Source: Enterobacter sp. 10-1
GTDB taxonomy: Bacteria > Pseudomonadota > Gammaproteobacteria > Enterobacterales > Enterobacteriaceae
Reading direction: 5' to 3'
DNA: 64,000 bases
Assembly (NCBI GenBank): GCA_002270295.1
Contig: NISF01000003.1
Span: forward strand, 682,001 to 746,000
The translations under genes and the position numbers were made by a program. Below the pieces are notes generated by a model. It was not told the origin of the DNA. It did no database searches and saw nothing but the letters and a program-made list of their open reading frames with translations. How positions within the stretch are numbered: position 1 is the first letter of the stretch; each line of letters starts with the position of its first letter. This document shows positions 46,401 through 56,000 of this stretch, one piece after another.

Positions 46401-49400
46401 GCGCAGCTGGCTACAGGCCCAGCTGCCAGCCTATGCCGTGCCGGAACACTATCAGTTCCTCGCAGAAATGCCGCTGACGGCGAACGGTAAACTGGATCGT
46501 CGCGCGTTGAAGCAGCAGGCAGAGCGGCAGCTGGCGAGCGCTGAACGACAATTTCAGCCTCCCGAAGGGGAGATTGAGCAACGGGTCGCCGCCCTATGGC
46601 AGCAGCAGCTGCAGGTCGCGCAGGTGGGACGCGAGGACAATTTCTTCGTGCTGGGGGGCGACAGCCTGATCGCCACGCGCCTAATCGCCAGGATGCATGA
46701 ACAGAGCCTTACCGCCCCCCTGGCCGAACTCTTCGCCACGCCAACGCTGGCGGCATTTTGCGCCCACGTGCGACGCCAGCATCAGGTACCTGACCAGCCG
46801 CTTAGCGCCGATGAAGCCAATCGTTATCAACCGTTCCCGCTCAGCGATATCCAGCGTGCTTTCTGGATAGGTCGCTCCGGGGAAATGACGCTGGGGGCGG
46901 TAGGGTCGCACTTCTACATTGAGTTCGACGGCCAGGGGCTGGATGTCGTGCGGCTGGAACAGGCCTGGCGTCAGCTGATGCTGCGTCATGACATGTTGCG
47001 CGTTCGCGTAACGGAGGAGGGGCAGCAGCAGGTCGCGGAGCAGCTTCCCGCGTGGGAAATTGAGCAGCACTGGTTGAACGAAGATGCACAGGCTGAACTG
47101 GCAACCCTGCGCGAAACATTGTCACATCAGGTTTACGATCCGTGTCAGTGGCCGTTGTTCGCCATCCATGTCGCCCATTATGCGCAGCGCCAGCGTTTAT
47201 TCGTCAGCCTGGACAGTATGATGCTGGATGGCCGCAGCATCATGGTGCTGTTTACTGAATGGGATCGGCTGTATCGCGATCCCCGCTCCAGCCTGCCGGA
47301 ACTGTCCATCCGCTACCGCGACTATGTCTTGCAAAATCGGCCCGCTGCGGAGCGCGAGCGGCAGGCGCAGGCGTGGTGGCAGCAGCATCTCTCAACGTTG
47401 CCGGAACGTCCCGCGCTGCCGCTGGCGGTCGCGCCTGAAACCCTGCAACAGCCGCGTTTTCGTCGCTGGAGTCACGAGTTATCTCCCGGCCGCTGGCAGC
47501 AGTTAAAGGCGGTGGCGAAAAGTTACGGCATTACGCCGAGCGTGGTGCTGGCTGCGGCCTATGGCGAAGTGCTGGCTCGCTGGAGCGACCAGACCGCGCT
47601 GGCCATCAACCTGACGATGTTTGATCGTCAGCCGCGCCATCCGCAGATTAACCATGTGGTCGGTGATTTCGCCTCAATTCTGCTGCTGGGTTATCAAAGC
47701 AGCGCCGGAGGCGATTTCCTTGCCGCGGCCCGTCGCCTGCAGCAGCAGGAAGGGGCGGCCCTGGCGCAACGCGGAGTGTCCGGGATCTGGGTATTGCGCG
47801 AACTGGCCCGCCAGAAAGGTCAGACTATGGCCTCAATGCCGGTGGTGTTCACCAGCGTTATCGGGCTGGATAAAGACGCGTCGCTCGATCTTTCGGATGC
47901 CTTCCCCCAACAAATCTACGCCATCACGCAAACGCCGCAGGTGTGGCTGGACGCAAAAATCAGCGAGTCGCGCGGGCGTCTGCTGCTGGAGTGGGATGCG
48001 CTGGAGGCGTTATTCCCGGCGGGCATGATCGAGGCGATGTTCAGCAGCTACTGTCAGCTGGTGGCGCAGCTAACCCAATCCGACTGGCGCCAGCCGGTGA
48101 CGCTGCCATTACCGGAGAGCCAGCAGCAGGTACGCCGGCTCACCAATCAGACCGCGTTCTCCTTCCCGGATTCACGGCCGCTGTACCTGCGCTTCTTTGC
48201 CGAGGCCCATCAACATCCGGACGCCACCGCGCTGCTCTGGGGCCGGGAAGGGCGGATGGATTACGGCACCCTGGCGCAACAGGCGCTGGCGGTTGCGGGC
48301 TATCTGCAGCAACGAGGGATACAACCCGGCGACAGAGTCGCCATTACCCATGCAAAAGGCCCCCGGCAAATTGTCGCGGTGCTGGGCGTGTTAGCTGCGG
48401 GGGGCTGCTATGTCCCTTCCGGCATCGGTTTACCGGAAGCGCGCCGCGCGGTGGTCTATCGCGATGCCGGGGTAAAGCGGGTGCTGTGCGATGAAAACAG
48501 TTTGCATCAGCTCAGCTGGCCGCAGGGCGTAGCGGTAACCAGCCTTAGTGAGGCATTACAGGCGACCCCACTGGCCGCGCCCCGTGTGCAGCCTGCAGAA
48601 GCCGCGAAGTACATTATCTTTACCTCCGGTTCAACCGGCACCCCCAAAGGGGTGGTGGTGAGTCATGGCGCGGTGGCGAACACCGTTGACGCCGTCGCGG
48701 CGCGGTTCGGCATCAGCGACAAGGATCGCTCCATCACCCTGTCGGCCCTCGATTTCGATCTCTCCGCCTACGACATTTTCACCTTCCTCGGGCGTGGCGC
48801 CTCGCTGGCGGTGGTGGATGAGGCGGAGCGCCGTGATGCCGCCGCCTGGGTGGGGTTAATTAACCACTGGCAGGTCAGCGTCATCAGCGCCGTACCCGCA
48901 TTGATCGAGATGATTACCGTTGCTGCTCAAGCGCATGGACTCACTCAGGCGCTGCGTCTGGTGATGGTCGGGGGCGATCGCGTGGTGCGCCAGCTGCCGC
49001 AGGATTTATGGCAACTGTCGCCGCAGGCGCGTTTTGTCTCCCTCGGCGGGATGACCGAGGCGGCGATTCACTCGACGTGTTATGAGATCCAGCCTGACGA
49101 TCCCTGGTGGGCATCGGCGCCGTACGGCGTCCCGCTGGCGAATATGCAGTGCCGGGTGGTGGACCAGCAGGGAGGTGATTGCCCGGACTGGGTCAAGGGC
49201 GAGCTGTGGGTCAGCGGGGCCGGCGTGGCGACGGGCTACCACGGTGATGAAAAGCGCAGCGCAGAGAAGTTCGTCGCGTGGCAGCAACGTCGCTGGTATC
49301 GCACCGGCGACGTCGCCAGCTATCGTCCCAACGGCGTGCTGGAGTTCTTTGGCCGGGCCGATAATCAGGTCAAGATCCGCGGCCACCGCATTGAGTTGGG

Positions 49401-52400
49401 CGAGGTGGAAGGCGCGCTCAGTCGTCTGCCGCAGGTGGAGAGCGCCGTGGCGGTGGTGTTAACCGGCACAACGCGGCAGCTGGCGGCGGCGCTGGTGGCC
49501 TCCCGGCCGATCGACCTGGCCGCGGTAAAACACGCCGCGCAGGCCAGCCTGCCGGATTATGAGGTGCCTGAGCACCTGATTCAAATCAGCCAGATCCCGC
49601 TCACCGCCAATGGCAAAGTCGATCGTGAAGCTATCACCCGACAGATTGCGGAGCGGCTGGAACAGGCAGCGCATGCCGGTGAGCAACAGCCCATCAGCGG
49701 CGAGGCGGAGACCCTGCTGGCGCAGCTGTGGCGTGAGCTGCTGGCGGTGCCGCACGTTGCCGCGAGCGATAACTTCTTCAGCCTTGGCGGCGACAGCCTG
49801 GTGGCAACCCGCCTGATGAGCCGACTACAACAGGCGGGTTTCCGTGGGGCGCTCTCGTCCCTGTTTAGCACCCCTGAGCTACGCCCGTTTGCTGCCAGCC
49901 TGAAACGTGAAGCAACGGCGCAGCAGCCGGTGCTAACGCATGACGCGACCTGCCGCTACCAACCCTTCCCGCTGACCGATGTGCAGCAGGCGTACTGGCT
50001 GGGCCGCCAGGAAGCGTTCACGCTCGGTGATATCGCGGCGCAGTGCTACAACGAATATGAACTGCCGGGTATGGACATCGCGCGCATGGAGCAGGCATGG
50101 CATCAGCTGGTGCTGCGTCATGACATGCTACGTTGTCGCATCACCGCTGACGGCCAGCAGCAGATTATGCAGGAGGTGCCTTTCTACCACTTCCGCCAGC
50201 ATCACCTGGGCGCCGTTTCTTTGGATGAACTGCGTCAACAGATGGCGCGACAGAAACTGGCCCCCGACAGCGGGCGTCTCTACGACGTCCAGGTCATCCA
50301 TTACGGCGATCGCCAGCTGCGGCTGGCCGTGCTGCTCGACAACCTGATTGTCGATGGCCTCAGCATGCTGACGCTGTTCACCGAACTGTTCCACTACTAC
50401 CAGCATCCTGAGCAGCCTTTGCCGCCGCTCGGCGTGGAGTTCCGCGATTACCAATGCCTGCGCCAGCGGCAGGGGACGTCCTCTGAATCCCTCCAGTACT
50501 GGCAGCAGCGGCTGGCTTCGTTGCCTGCCGCGCCTGCATTACCGACGCAGGTTGAACCGGAGACGCTGACTCAGCCTGTATTCCGCCGCCTGCAGGCCCG
50601 GCTGGCAACGCCGCAGTGGCAAAAGATCCTGCAACGGGCGCGCCAGGCGCAAATTACCCCCTCCGTGCTGCTGTTGACCTGCTTCTCCGAGGTGTTGAGC
50701 CGCTGGAGCGGGCAGCGCTCGCTGGTGGTTAATATGACGCTGTTTGACCGCAAGCCGCTCCATCCTGATATCAACCGGGTCATCGGCGACTTTACCTCGC
50801 TGATACTGGCGGAATACCACGCCCGGGCGGATGAGAGCTGGCTTAGTCATGCCCAGCGGATGCAGGCGCAAATCTGGCGCGATTTGGATCATCAGGAGGT
50901 CTCCGCTGTCAGCGTGATGCGGCAGCTGGCGCAGCATCATGGCGGTGAAACGCGAGGGGTGCCGGTGGTGTTCACCAGCATGCTCGGCGTGGCCGATGCG
51001 CTGGCGAAAGCCGCGCCCTGGCCCGATTTTACGCTGTCTCAGACGCCGCAGGTGTGGCTGGATCATCAGGTGATTGACCTCGAAGATGGCCTGCTGCTGA
51101 GCTGGGATTATCTGGAGGATCTGTTCCCGCCGCAGATGGTGGAGCAGATGTTTGCCAGCTATTGCGCGGCCCTGCAGCGGCTGGCCGACGACGACTGGCA
51201 GCTGCCGCCGCCGCGCCAGCTGCCGCTCGCTCAGCGGAGCGTTCGCGAGCGGATCAATGCCACCGAAGCACCGCAGCAGGGCCCGGCGCTGCTGCATCAG
51301 GGCTTCTTTGAGCAGGCGCGTCGTCACCCGCAGCGGATAGCGCTGTGGGACGGGCAGAGCGGCGGCATCAGCTACGGCGAGCTGCGGGAAAGAGCGCTTG
51401 CGGTGGCGGCGGGTCTTCAGCAGCAGGGAGTTAACGAAGGCGACTGCGTGGCGATAGGTCTGCCGCGCGGCGTCGATCAGATAGCGGCGGTGCTGGGCGT
51501 ACTGGCGGCGGGCGCCGCGTATCTGCCCGTCAATGGCAAACATCCGCCCGCCAGGCAGGCATTGTTATGCCGTAAAGCACAGGCGAAGCGGGCGATTGGC
51601 TGCGTGGACGGCGCCATATCTCTTCCTCTGCAGCAGCTACTCAACTGCGCGCCGCTGCCTGAGCCGGTGCTGCCCGATGTGGCCAGCCTGGCTTACATCA
51701 TCTTTACCTCCGGATCGACCGGTGAACCCAAAGGCGTGGAAGTTGAACACCGCAGCGCCAGTAACACCGTCGACGACATTTGCCAGCGTTATGCCATCCG
51801 CAGTCAGGATGTGTTTTTGGCAGTGGCCGCGCTCGATTTTGACCTGTCGGTTTTCGATATCTTCGGCGCATTGAGCCTGGGCGCGCAGCTGGTGCTCAGC
51901 GCGGAAGAAGAGCATCGCGATGCCGAGGGGTGGCTGGCGCTAATGCAGCAGCACCGGGTCAGCGTCTGGAACAGCGTCCCCACGCTGATGGAGATGACGA
52001 TCGAAATCGCGCAGCTGCGCGGCGGTGAATTACCGGCGCTGCGTCTGGCATTGCTGTCAGGCGATTGGGTCAGTCCGGACATTGCCGCCCGGCTGGAACC
52101 TGTTGCGCCGCAGTGCCGGACCATTGCGCTGGGCGGGGCGACGGAAGCCGCCATCTGGTCCAACGCCTGGGCGGTTCCGGTCCGGCCGCCGCGCGACTGG
52201 ACATCGGTCCCTTACGGTTTACCGCTGCGCAATCAGCAGTTCAGGGTGGTGGATGAACTGGGCTGCGATCTGCCGGACTGGGTGGCAGGTGAGCTGTGGA
52301 TTGGCGGGATGGGGGTGGCGCGCGGGTACTGTGGCGATCGGAATCTGACCCAGGCCAGTTTTAGCGGCGACTACCCGCAGCGCTGGTATCGCACGGGCGA

Positions 52401-53022
52401 CATGGGACGTTACCGCCCCGACGGCGTCCTCGAATTCCTCGGGCGACGCGATGGTCAGGTGAAGTTACGCGGCCACCGTATTGAACTGGGCGAAATTGAA
52501 CAGCAGCTGCAGCGTTGTCCGGGGGTACGCCGCGCGGTGGTGTTACTCAAGGGGAACGGCGTCAGCGCCAGCCTGCACGCCTTCTATGAGGGCGGGACAG
52601 CGATCGACGAGGTGCAGCGCGGGCTGCGTAGCGTGTTGCCTGGCTGGGCGATCCCTGCGGCCATCACTTCTCTCAGCAGCTGGCCGCTCACCGCTAACGG
52701 CAAAATCGACCGTAAGGCGCTGGCGCAGCTCACCGCTCAGGCTGCGGAAACCGCGCTGTCCCTGGACGACCCTCACCAGCAGGCGCTGGCGGACATCTGG
52801 CAGCAGGTGCTGGGCGCGCAGCCGGGCCATGCCAGCGAAAGCTTCTTCAGCGCTGGCGGTAATTCGCTACTGGGCACCCGCCTGGTCGCGCAAATCTGCA
52901 AACACTTCGGTATCCGTCTGACACTACGAGACTTTTTTGCTGACGCTACCCTCTCGGGCCTTTGCGCATCCGTCGAAAGGCATTTGACTGACAAAAACAG
53001 TATGGAAGAAGGTTTATTGTGA
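43444..53022 (+). CDS. NRPS 1: ArCP-Cy-A-PCP-Cy-A-PCP-Cy-A-PCP (3192 aa)
   Basis: Giant cytoplasmic peptide synthetase. An aryl carrier domain (CHGLDSM, Ser36) should take up the salicyl starter. Cy1 (about 90-530) has DMIAGD at 222-227. A1 (about 538-1020) has FTSGSTGTPKG, and PCP1 has GGDS with Ser1074. Cy2 has DSMMLD at 1257-1262, A2 has its specificity Asp at 1772, and PCP2 carries Ser2118. Cy3 has DNLIVD at 2299-2304, A3 has its Asp at 2800, and PCP3 has GGNS with Ser3141. DxxxxD marks heterocyclization domains. Codes read by eye: A1 and A2 DLYSMGLIHK, A3 DLFNLSLIWK (cysteine). No epimerase or methyltransferase insertion is present in A1-A3. The ATG at 43444 has AGGAG upstream. It resembles PchE or HMWP2 with extra modules. 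Confidence 0.93.
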   Translation: MSSPEALLKSLLTRLLDVPSEQLHDQSDLICHGLDSMRTMRAASELRRAGISVRFTELIGKRTLAEWIAIVRAASSITVPPAMHVNAGEAPFELAAMQHAFWIGRQEQQQLGGVSAHFYAELDGAELEPERLNQAFKQLIARHPMLRMRINSEGLQHTVAVSDCQLQVNDLIDLCATEVTLQLEKYRQRYTHQRLDIEQGQTMMLALTRLPGQRSRLHLDLDMIAGDAASLRILLRELASLYARPDASLPELNFSYQSYLRQKRENQQSQWQEDRRWWQQQLADLAGPPALPLRTASAVPRTERKHFCLNEAQSQTLSQLSQQAGLTVPVVLATLFSETIGLWSGAAPFVLNLPVFSRHSDHPQVDLLVGDFSSSVLVTIEPASQPDFIAQARGFQGQLHQAMAHSVYGGVEVLRDLARQQSGEQVLAPVVFTSALALGELYEPEVKQTLGDPVWSISQGPQVWLDAQATEYQGGILLNWDFRADLFLPQVIDAMFDWFRQRTLQLLQDPVNWRKPLATPVPLASFPQPEAPVASGIPLHQRFFHQAQQRPQAIALMWGDKQQLTYGELAHQALCVAGYLQQQGVKAGDYVAVSMGKGIGQVIAALGILAAGAAYVPCGIDVPLQRRQQVYQTADVRWVLSDDRPGCQPSWPEGVAVVPLSAALASPPLQFCLPVSPQQAMYAIFTSGSTGTPKGVAVSHGAVANTIDAVDGLFRFTPADRTISLSELDFDLSAYDIFASLSRGAGLVVVDEFQRRDAHAWVALLQRWQVTIISCVPALLDMILTAAADKPLPSLRLVMMGGDRIPAEMASRWWSLTGQAAFVGLGGMTEAAIHSTVFVLQPDDTRWSAVPFGQPLANMHCRIVDDRGRDCPAWVGGELWVSGPGLALGYLKDPVRTAEKFVEDAGRRWYRSGDRVRYWPEGIIEYIGRTDQQIKIRGHRIELGEIETALLSHPQVLQASVGIVSPAARQLCASLVTLQPLSHATLRSWLQAQLPAYAVPEHYQFLAEMPLTANGKLDRRALKQQAERQLASAERQFQPPEGEIEQRVAALWQQQLQVAQVGREDNFFVLGGDSLIATRLIARMHEQSLTAPLAELFATPTLAAFCAHVRRQHQVPDQPLSADEANRYQPFPLSDIQRAFWIGRSGEMTLGAVGSHFYIEFDGQGLDVVRLEQAWRQLMLRHDMLRVRVTEEGQQQVAEQLPAWEIEQHWLNEDAQAELATLRETLSHQVYDPCQWPLFAIHVAHYAQRQRLFVSLDSMMLDGRSIMVLFTEWDRLYRDPRSSLPELSIRYRDYVLQNRPAAERERQAQAWWQQHLSTLPERPALPLAVAPETLQQPRFRRWSHELSPGRWQQLKAVAKSYGITPSVVLAAAYGEVLARWSDQTALAINLTMFDRQPRHPQINHVVGDFASILLLGYQSSAGGDFLAAARRLQQQEGAALAQRGVSGIWVLRELARQKGQTMASMPVVFTSVIGLDKDASLDLSDAFPQQIYAITQTPQVWLDAKISESRGRLLLEWDALEALFPAGMIEAMFSSYCQLVAQLTQSDWRQPVTLPLPESQQQVRRLTNQTAFSFPDSRPLYLRFFAEAHQHPDATALLWGREGRMDYGTLAQQALAVAGYLQQRGIQPGDRVAITHAKGPRQIVAVLGVLAAGGCYVPSGIGLPEARRAVVYRDAGVKRVLCDENSLHQLSWPQGVAVTSLSEALQATPLAAPRVQPAEAAKYIIFTSGSTGTPKGVVVSHGAVANTVDAVAARFGISDKDRSITLSALDFDLSAYDIFTFLGRGASLAVVDEAERRDAAAWVGLINHWQVSVISAVPALIEMITVAAQAHGLTQALRLVMVGGDRVVRQLPQDLWQLSPQARFVSLGGMTEAAIHSTCYEIQPDDPWWASAPYGVPLANMQCRVVDQQGGDCPDWVKGELWVSGAGVATGYHGDEKRSAEKFVAWQQRRWYRTGDVASYRPNGVLEFFGRADNQVKIRGHRIELGEVEGALSRLPQVESAVAVVLTGTTRQLAAALVASRPIDLAAVKHAAQASLPDYEVPEHLIQISQIPLTANGKVDREAITRQIAERLEQAAHAGEQQPISGEAETLLAQLWRELLAVPHVAASDNFFSLGGDSLVATRLMSRLQQAGFRGALSSLFSTPELRPFAASLKREATAQQPVLTHDATCRYQPFPLTDVQQAYWLGRQEAFTLGDIAAQCYNEYELPGMDIARMEQAWHQLVLRHDMLRCRITADGQQQIMQEVPFYHFRQHHLGAVSLDELRQQMARQKLAPDSGRLYDVQVIHYGDRQLRLAVLLDNLIVDGLSMLTLFTELFHYYQHPEQPLPPLGVEFRDYQCLRQRQGTSSESLQYWQQRLASLPAAPALPTQVEPETLTQPVFRRLQARLATPQWQKILQRARQAQITPSVLLLTCFSEVLSRWSGQRSLVVNMTLFDRKPLHPDINRVIGDFTSLILAEYHARADESWLSHAQRMQAQIWRDLDHQEVSAVSVMRQLAQHHGGETRGVPVVFTSMLGVADALAKAAPWPDFTLSQTPQVWLDHQVIDLEDGLLLSWDYLEDLFPPQMVEQMFASYCAALQRLADDDWQLPPPRQLPLAQRSVRERINATEAPQQGPALLHQGFFEQARRHPQRIALWDGQSGGISYGELRERALAVAAGLQQQGVNEGDCVAIGLPRGVDQIAAVLGVLAAGAAYLPVNGKHPPARQALLCRKAQAKRAIGCVDGAISLPLQQLLNCAPLPEPVLPDVASLAYIIFTSGSTGEPKGVEVEHRSASNTVDDICQRYAIRSQDVFLAVAALDFDLSVFDIFGALSLGAQLVLSAEEEHRDAEGWLALMQQHRVSVWNSVPTLMEMTIEIAQLRGGELPALRLALLSGDWVSPDIAARLEPVAPQCRTIALGGATEAAIWSNAWAVPVRPPRDWTSVPYGLPLRNQQFRVVDELGCDLPDWVAGELWIGGMGVARGYCGDRNLTQASFSGDYPQRWYRTGDMGRYRPDGVLEFLGRRDGQVKLRGHRIELGEIEQQLQRCPGVRRAVVLLKGNGVSASLHAFYEGGTAIDEVQRGLRSVLPGWAIPAAITSLSSWPLTANGKIDRKALAQLTAQAAETALSLDDPHQQALADIWQQVLGAQPGHASESFFSAGGNSLLGTRLVAQICKHFGIRLTLRDFFADATLSGLCASVERHLTDKNSMEEGLL

Positions 53023-56000
53023 AAATTTCTGACGTTATCGTACGACTGGAAACTCAGGGCATTGAACTGTGGCAGGAGGAGAACAATCTGCGCTTTCGCG
53101 CGCCTGCGGGAGTGATGACCGAAGCCATTATGCAGGAATTGCGCGACTATAAACCGGCCATCCTCGACTGGCTCAGGCAGCAGGAGAGCGGGGCAGTGCT
53201 GCAAGCCGATCCCGATGCGCGTTTTACGCCTTTCCCCTTAACGGAGGCGCAGCAGGCCTATTTTGTCGGGCGCCATAGCGCGTTCGCGTTCGGCGGCGTC
53301 GCCTGTCGGGGATATCTGGAGATTTGTTTTGATCGGCCCGTCACGCCTGCGCAGCTCAGCCGGGCGCTTAATCAGCTGATTGCTCGCCACGACATGTTGC
53401 GGGTGGTGATTGAGGAAGAGGGATTCCAGCGCGTTCTGCCGCAGGTGCCGCTATTCCAGCCGCAACAACACGAATGGCCAGACCTGCCAACCACAGAAAT
53501 CGGGGCGCGTATCGCTGAGTTGCGCGAAGCGATGCTGGCTGCCCCGGCGGATTACCAGCGCTGGCCGCTTTTTGCTGCGACCACTATCTTCGCGGCAGGA
53601 CAAACCCGCCTGCTGTTGTCGATTGAGCTGATCCTGGTGGATTCCGCCAGCCTTTATCTGCTGGTGGATGAACTGGATCAACTGCTGTTTGCGCCAGGGA
53701 CGCTGCTGCCCGCGCCCTCGTTGGGTTTCCGTGACTACGTGATTGCCCGGCGCGCAGCGCGCCAGGGCGCGCGCTACCGTAAGGCGCAGCAATACTGGCG
53801 GGAGCGCATCCCTGAGCTCCCCAATGCTCCGGCCTTGCCAGCTAGCGCCGCCGCTGAGAAAGCCACATTTGTCCGTCGCCATCTGCGCTTGTCCCATCAA
53901 CAGCGTCAGCGGCTGAACCAGCTGGCCGCGAAGGCACAGGTAACGCTGAACGCGCTGCTGCTGGGGGCGTTCTCACAGGTGATGGGGTTCTACAGCGACA
54001 GTCGCCACTTCACGCTTAACCTGCCCATTTTCCGCCGTGAGGGGCAGCATCGTGACCTTGAACGGGTGGTCGGGGATTTCACCTCTGTCACGCTGCTGGA
54101 GGTCGATCTGCGTGGGGATGAGGTGTTTGCCAGGCAGCTGCTGACCCTCAATCAGCGCCTGTTTGCCGATCTCGACCATAGCGCGTTCTCAGGCCTTGAA
54201 GCGTTGAGTGAACTGTCACGCCATCACGGTGAGGCGGTGCTGATGCCCGTGGTGTTTACCAGCACGCTCGGCCAGGGGGAACGGCAGGAGGCCCCGGCGC
54301 GCTATCGTATCGCGCAGGGTTTAACCCAAACCCCGCAGGTGTTGATTGACTGCCAGGTCACCGCCCAGCCCGATGGCATGATGCTGGCGTGGGACTCGCG
54401 CGAGGGGCTATTCCCCGAGCAGTTTATTGAACACGCGTTTAATGCCTTCAGCGGTTTAATCCAGCGGCTGCTGGAGGACGGCGAGTCTTGCCTTAACCAG
54501 CGTCAGCTGCTGACGCTGCCTGCGGCACAAGCCGCCGTTCGCCAACGGACTAACGCGGATAGCCAGCCAGATTTCGCCCGGCTGCTACAGCAGGGGTTCC
54601 TGGATAAGGCGGAACGGCAGCCGGATGCCATTGCGCTGTGGGACGATGAAGGGAGCCTGACTTACGGCGAACTGGCCGCCCGGGCTTACGGACTGGCGGC
54701 GGATTTGCAGCGGGCGGGGCACTGTCCAGGCGAAGCCGTCGCGGTGATGTGCGGGAAAGGGCGCGCCCATGCGCTCGCCCCTCTTGCCATCCTGCTGAAT
54801 GGCGGGTGCTATGTACCGGTTGATGCGCAACAGCCTGCCCGCCGCCGGGAGGCGATTTTGCGTAACGCCGGGGTGCGCCGGGCAATCTGTGACGATCCGG
54901 AACAATTACCTGAGGACGTAGATCCGATCGCCTGGCGTACGGAGACGTCCGCTGGTGATTTCCAGCCGCTCAGAATCGGTCTCCATCAGCCTGCCTATAT
55001 TATCTATACCTCCGGGTCGACCGGTGAACCGAAAGGCGTGGTCATCAACCATCATGCCGCCTGGAATACGATTGCCGATATCAACCGTCGCTTTGCGGTG
55101 AGCGCCCGGGATCGGGTCCTGGCGGTCGCTAACCTGAGTTTCGATCTGTCAGTGTACGATCTGTTTGGCGTGCTGGCGGCGGGAGGCGCTCTGGTCTATC
55201 CGCAGGAAGCGAGAAAAGCGGATCCTTCACACTGGGCTGAATGCATCACTCAATATGGCGTCACGCTATGGAACAGCGTGCCGGCCCAGCTGCAGATGCT
55301 GGCCGATACGCAACAGCCCCTGCCGACGCTACGCCTGGCGCTGGTATCGGGAGACTGGGTTCCACTCAATCTGCTGGAACAACTGCGGGCCATCTCAGCC
55401 GATGGTCAACTGATAGCGCTGGGAGGCGCGACTGAAGCGGCAATCTGGTCGGTATTCCATCCGGTCACGCACGTCGCGCCGTCCTGGCAGAGCATTCCGT
55501 ATGGTAAGCCGTTGGCCAATCAGCAACTGCATATTGTTGATGAGAGCCTGCACGACCGCCCTGACTGGGTCAGCGGCGAGATCGCCATCAGCGGTGACGG
55601 GCTGGCGGATTGTTACTGGATGGACAGAGAGAAGACCGCCGCGCGTTTTGTGACCCGCGATGACGGGCGGCGCCTGTACCTGACCGGAGATCGGGGGCGG
55701 TACTGGCCGGATGGCAACATCGAGTTTCTGGGGCGGGTCGATAACCAGGTCAAAATCCGCGGACACCGCGTTGAGCTGGGTGAAATCGCCGCGGCGATGC
55801 GCCAACACCCGGCTGTCGCCGATGCTGCCGTATGCCTGACGGAAGGTCATGGCACCGCCAGTAATCTGCTGGGATTCGCGGAACTGGCGGCGGGCGAGCA
55901 GCCCGGCAGTCGGCCGGCGATGGAAAGCGCCCGGCAGCGTGCGCGACATATTGAACAGCAGATTGATGGTGAAGCTTTCGAGGCGTTAATGGCGGGAGCG

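Noticed and set aside
50539-51543. 334-codon antisense frame inside NRPS 1
   Set aside because: Arg/His/Gln-rich shadow of Cy3/A3 coding sequence, with no protein-like domains.
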